11,643 nucleotides of DNA from Bacteroidales bacterium. GTDB taxonomy: Bacteria; Bacteroidota; Bacteroidia; Bacteroidales; WCHB1-69. A model generated the notes under the pieces. It saw nothing but the letters and a program-made list of their open reading frames with translations. It had not been told where the DNA came from and ran no database searches. The position numbers and the translations under genes were made by a program. The stretch lies in contig JAQUGA010000065.1 of assembly GCA_028684405.1 (NCBI GenBank), forward strand, positions 1-11,643, read 5' to 3'. Positions 8,481 through 11,643 of this stretch are shown in pieces; position 1 is the stretch's first letter, and every line of letters starts with the position of its first letter.

Positions 8481-8726
8481 ATGAAATATTCTAACAAATG
8501 GATTCTTTACCTCTTGGTCTTTCTGATTACAATACCAACAATCAGTTTTTTTCAATCGTGTAAAAACCCTTCTTACAGAAACTATCGAAAAGTTGTTAAG
8601 AAAAAACGAATAAAAAACGCCAAGCGATACAAAGGAAAATATCAGCGTAAGCTCCGTAAGAGTACAGTTCCCATTCATAATAAGTACATCCTTAAAAACA
8701 AAAGACGAACACATCTACACTATTAA
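8481..8726 (+). CDS. Small, extremely basic membrane-anchored or lipoprotein-like protein (81 aa)
   Basis: I do not recognise this protein. Residues 7-24 form one hydrophobic segment after a short MKYSNK start. It ends at FFQSC with Cys27, an imperfect lipobox (Ser at -1 is allowed; Phe at -3 is unusual), so it is either a lipoprotein or a protein held by one uncleaved membrane segment. The remaining 54 residues contain about 22 Lys/Arg and several Tyr/His, and the whole protein has no Asp or Glu. The outward-facing tail is therefore a polycation that could bind lipopolysaccharide, peptidoglycan or nucleic acid; this is inference only. A consensus promoter lies 56 bp upstream of the ATG. The stop codon overlaps that of recO on the other strand. 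An antisense frame of similar length exists (8442-8714, -), but it has neither a good promoter nor a sensible composition. Confidence 0.6.
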   Translation: MKYSNKWILYLLVFLITIPTISFFQSCKNPSYRNYRKVVKKKRIKNAKRYKGKYQRKLRKSTVPIHNKYILKNKRRTHLHY

Positions 8727-9448
8727 TGCAGTATGCTTTTTAAAACACGAATCGATTTTAGACCATGAAAATGGCTAAGATGATAAATGTAAAATCTTAA
8801 TATGTCATCTAAAAAAACACTTCTCTCTTTTAAGGAAAAGGTATAATCTAAATAATCCTGAAGTGGAGTTGATAAGTATTTATGCAGTTGGAAACTACTT
8901 TGGTCATTAAAAAAATAATTATCTTCTCCATAAATAGGATAAAAAGAGGCCGTTAATATATTAAAATATGGTTTTTGAGAACTATAGTCGTTTTGAGGAA
9001 TTATGCCCAAATATTTTGTAAAATGACTTAAAAACCGCAAATGAAAATCAGAATATTTTTTATCCATTTTGTCGAAAAACAACAAGCTATTTTCAACAAA
9101 ATAATACAATTGTGGGTCTGCATCAGGCGACTGGATTGTGCGATGTATAAATTCGGCCAAAAAAAGAGCAATTGTTTTTTTATTAAAGTCTTCGGAAATA
9201 CTTTGATAATGGTACCAAACATCGAGCTCTCTGACGGTTAACAAATCAGACTTAGAACTTTTCCAAGCGGTAATTTCGAGCAGATTAAGCAGCTCAAGAC
9301 TGGATATTCTATTTTTAGATTTTTTTGAATAAACCCCTTTCACCAAAAAGGATTGTTTTCCTGCATCATGCGTTAACACATTAATTATCATACTCGTATC
9401 CGAAAACCGACACTTATGCAGAAGAATTCCTTTTGTTTTTATTAGCAT
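8723..9448 (-). CDS. recO: DNA repair protein RecO
   Basis: RecO works in the RecFOR pathway. It binds single-stranded DNA and SSB, anneals complementary strands and, with RecR, helps load RecA at gaps. The protein has 241 residues, a normal length. Residues 1-80 are the OB-fold: the opening MLIKTKGILLHKCRFSDTSM is the standard RecO N-terminus, followed by VLTHDAGKQSFLVKGVYSKK. The rest is the helical RecO_C domain (FLAEFIHRTIQ near 100, RFLSHFTKYLGIIPQ near 145, ending HFHGLKSIRVLKSILH). The only cysteine is C13, so the zinc-binding CxxC pair found in some RecO proteins is absent. The start lies only 3 bp after the stop of the upstream porZ-like gene, so its ribosome-binding region is inside that gene. 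It probably has no promoter of its own. Its TAA overlaps the TAA of the convergent small gene. Confidence 0.92.
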   Translation of the reverse strand: MLIKTKGILLHKCRFSDTSMIINVLTHDAGKQSFLVKGVYSKKSKNRISSLELLNLLEITAWKSSKSDLLTVRELDVWYHYQSISEDFNKKTIALFLAEFIHRTIQSPDADPQLYYFVENSLLFFDKMDKKYSDFHLRFLSHFTKYLGIIPQNDYSSQKPYFNILTASFYPIYGEDNYFFNDQSSFQLHKYLSTPLQDYLDYTFSLKERSVFLDDILRFYIYHLSHFHGLKSIRVLKSILH

Positions 9449-9451
9449 TTT

Positions 9452-11643
9452 TTAATGAATAAACATTAATTTCCCTACTATCTTTTCGACTCCTTCGGCA
9501 TCGGAAGCGAGGATTAAATAAATTCCGGTTTGTACTTTTTCGCCTGCAAAGTTTTTGCCATTCCACAAAGCCTGACCTCCTTTTGCAATAGTCTGATAAA
9601 CCAAACGACCATTTATATCCGAAATTTTTACGTTTGCGTTTCTGGTTAATCCATTGATGGCAATATATCCATCATAATTTTCTCGGACTGGATTTGGGAA
9701 AATAGTTACATCATCAGCAATTATTTCGCCTCCCATGGTGGCATATCCGCGATATGAAACAATTCCCTTATCGGTGGCAATAAAGACCTCTCCGGTCTTA
9801 TTATCGATGGCAACGTCGATAATTGCGTTTGACAGCAGAGGGCTGTTGGATTCAGTAAAACGAAAAATTTCACGAGTTCCATCGGGCGACATAACAAAAA
9901 GTCCTGCTTTGGAAGTTCCAATCCACTTTTGATTTGCACCATCCACGACAATACAACTCACATTTTCAAATTCCAACAGATTTTGAACATACCCATCTTG
10001 CTCGATTAAAATGTTTTTAGGAGTCGGAGCATTATTTTCGAAAATATTTTCAGGATTGTAAAACACTTTTATTCCTTTGTCGGTTCCAATCCAAATACTA
10101 CGGTCTAAATCCTGTGCAATGCAGTTAATTTGGTTGGTGGAAACATCTGTTCCTAAGTTAATATTCAAAGATTTTTTCCGATCGTCTGAAGGAATATCCA
10201 AAGTGCCATTATCATCAAAAACAATCAATCCATTTGATCGTGGCAAAATAATCCATTTGTAAGAACTGGAGTCAATAAATATGCGAGACACATTTGTGCC
10301 TACAGCATACGGAGCCAAACTATAAGTGTACCAGTTATTTTGTGGTGTTTTTACCGTTAATATTTTTCCTGTATTAGAATTGGAAGCCCATAAGTTTCCA
10401 TGCTTGTCCATGCATAAACCGCCTATAAAATTACCATTATAAACCTCTGGAATGGGTGTATTTGTTGAGTTGTAAACCTCAACCAACTGTCCATTTTGAA
10501 ATTCTAAAATTCCTTTCCCCCAACTTGCTGCAAAAACCTGATTTTTATTTAAAGGATTCGATACGCAAACCAAAATATCATAAATAGTATCTAAAATAGG
10601 ATTGCTATTAGTATGGACAATAGACCACATATTATCTTCAAAAAAACTCCAGTCTGACCTGTCATAAGTGCTTCCCCAAGCAGCCGTAACGCCACCTTGA
10701 GCAACCAACAATTTCCCATCAGAAATGCTTAATTGAAAAACTCGGTCAGAAATAGGACCGTTTAGACGATAAATTTCAGAAGCCCAAAAATTACTTCTAC
10801 TATTTTTCACTAGGCCATAATTATTGTCTGCAATCCAACGATCTCCATCTTTATCTATAATGGCATAGTTTGCGAAAATAGATTCTGGATTATAGGTCCA
10901 TAAATGTGTGATGTTTTGAAACGAAGTATCGTACTCATTTATTTCATAATTACCACAGATCAGAAGAATTTCGCCTTTTGCAAAGAGGCTCTTTTTTTGC
11001 GTATTCCCTGCAAAATGTGCATATTCCCATATATCATCTCGAAGCATAAAGATGGAATCAGCTCCTTCATAGATAAACGGTTTATTGACCAATAATTGAT
11101 TTTTAAAACCAATAACCATATTTAGCTTTGTTCCGAAATCAAAAACCCGATCATCGATCTGCCAAAAATTATAATTTGCCAAATTTGGATTTGAGGCATC
11201 GGCAAAATAGAGTCCCAACTCAGTAGCGGCATAAATTTGATGGTTAAAAAACGCAATATCAAATACTTCTAAGTGATTTCCCAGAGGACCAATCAACCAA
11301 GTGTCGTTAATTTCCTTGCGTTTAATATCAAGCACAATGATTCCAAAACCGCATGATAAATATGCAAATTCATCTTTAATTTCAATATTATTTATTGTTT
11401 TTTTGCCAGGAATAATTTTTCGCTTAATATCGGGAATATTAAAAACCACATCATTATTTAAAAGATCAACATTGGTATTTTGGTAAGCGATAACCAATGA
11501 TTTATAAGTTTCTGAATAGGCAATAGCCGAAATTCCAACATCCGAAAGTCCTTTAATTTTGGATAGGCGATGCATGCTATTTTCTGCTTTTTCAACATAA
11601 TAGATTGTTTGAGGTGTTGCGGCATATACCCTACTGCCAGCAT
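9452..11643 (-). CDS. porZ: Type IX secretion system attachment-complex protein PorZ, 5'-truncated
   Basis: PorZ is a surface protein of the T9SS attachment complex with PorU, PorV and PorQ. In Porphyromonas it binds anionic lipopolysaccharide and presents it to the sortase PorU. The frame stays open past the ATG at 11575 to the window edge. The 22 extra codons read VYAATPQTIYYVEKAENS, which continues naturally into HRLSKIKGLSDVGISAIAY, a typical PorZ N-terminal propeller. The true start and signal peptide are therefore outside, and 729 residues are visible (PorZ is about 770-800). Propeller-type repeats include KWIGTSKAGLFV, IWIGTDKGIKVF, VFIATDKGIVSY, RWIADNNYGLVK and LWASNSNTGKIL, the 'two-component regulator propeller' kind. 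The last 87 codons (9455-9715) form the sorting-type domain: VTIFPNPVRENYDGYIAING, VKISDINGRLVYQT, then VQTGIYLILAS and GKLMFIH. In PorZ this domain is not cleaved, as known from the family. The stop is 3 bp before recO. A generic propeller cargo protein is the alternative, but the N- and C-terminal wording fits PorZ. Confidence 0.85.
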   Translation of the reverse strand, partial: AGSRVYAATPQTIYYVEKAENSMHRLSKIKGLSDVGISAIAYSETYKSLVIAYQNTNVDLLNNDVVFNIPDIKRKIIPGKKTINNIEIKDEFAYLSCGFGIIVLDIKRKEINDTWLIGPLGNHLEVFDIAFFNHQIYAATELGLYFADASNPNLANYNFWQIDDRVFDFGTKLNMVIGFKNQLLVNKPFIYEGADSIFMLRDDIWEYAHFAGNTQKKSLFAKGEILLICGNYEINEYDTSFQNITHLWTYNPESIFANYAIIDKDGDRWIADNNYGLVKNSRSNFWASEIYRLNGPISDRVFQLSISDGKLLVAQGGVTAAWGSTYDRSDWSFFEDNMWSIVHTNSNPILDTIYDILVCVSNPLNKNQVFAASWGKGILEFQNGQLVEVYNSTNTPIPEVYNGNFIGGLCMDKHGNLWASNSNTGKILTVKTPQNNWYTYSLAPYAVGTNVSRIFIDSSSYKWIILPRSNGLIVFDDNGTLDIPSDDRKKSLNINLGTDVSTNQINCIAQDLDRSIWIGTDKGIKVFYNPENIFENNAPTPKNILIEQDGYVQNLLEFENVSCIVVDGANQKWIGTSKAGLFVMSPDGTREIFRFTESNSPLLSNAIIDVAIDNKTGEVFIATDKGIVSYRGYATMGGEIIADDVTIFPNPVRENYDGYIAINGLTRNANVKISDINGRLVYQTIAKGGQALWNGKNFAGEKVQTGIYLILASDAEGVEKIVGKLMFIH

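Noticed and set aside
8442..8714. A 90-residue frame on - lying 8 bp after recO
   Set aside because: It is fully antisense to the small basic gene. Its Phe/Leu/Val-rich composition is what the complement of Lys codons produces, and the + frame has a promoter and a membrane segment. The choice is likely, not certain.
9452..11575. A complete 707-residue protein starting at ATG 11575
   Set aside because: The 22 codons upstream to the window edge are in frame and read as PorZ sequence. The ATG-started product would have no signal peptide.

Overview
The window is AT-rich chromosomal DNA from a member of the phylum Bacteroidota. Three things point there. Two proteins carry the C-terminal sorting domain of the type IX secretion system (T9SS), and one of them is recognisable as the T9SS attachment-complex component PorZ. 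Gene starts lack Shine-Dalgarno sequences and sit behind A-rich leaders. The one good promoter matches the Bacteroidota form (TTG, 18 bp, TAnnTTTG). The sequence does not fix the order or genus; nothing looks like a plasmid, phage or insertion sequence.

Left block (1-8074, all on +). The 3' part of prmA (ribosomal protein L11 methyltransferase) is followed 37 bp later by a gene for an exported, beta-rich 1498-residue protein of unknown function. After 26 bp comes a cysteine-cluster protein of the DUF3109 type. It overlaps by 14 bp the gene for a nine-repeat FG-GAP/VCBS propeller protein with a T9SS sorting domain. The tight spacing and the lack of a recognisable internal promoter suggest one transcription unit. 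It mixes a translation housekeeping gene with envelope or secreted proteins.

Middle (8075-8480). This is 406 bp of AT-rich intergenic DNA with no convincing gene. It holds a 16-bp dyad and a promoter for the small + strand gene at 8481-8726. That gene encodes a membrane-anchored or lipoprotein-like polypeptide with a very basic tail and no acidic residue.

Right block (8723-11643, on -). A porZ-like gene, cut at its 5' end by the window edge, is followed after 3 bp by recO, so surface-secretion and DNA-repair genes are co-oriented and probably co-transcribed. recO ends tail-to-tail with the small + strand gene; their stop codons share the palindrome TTAA.

No wholly new system is obvious. The least explained items are the 1498-residue exported protein, with its embedded winged-helix-like segment and OstA/LptA-like look, and the small polycationic protein. 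The T9SS link is direct: PorZ belongs to the machinery that attaches cargo such as the FG-GAP protein.
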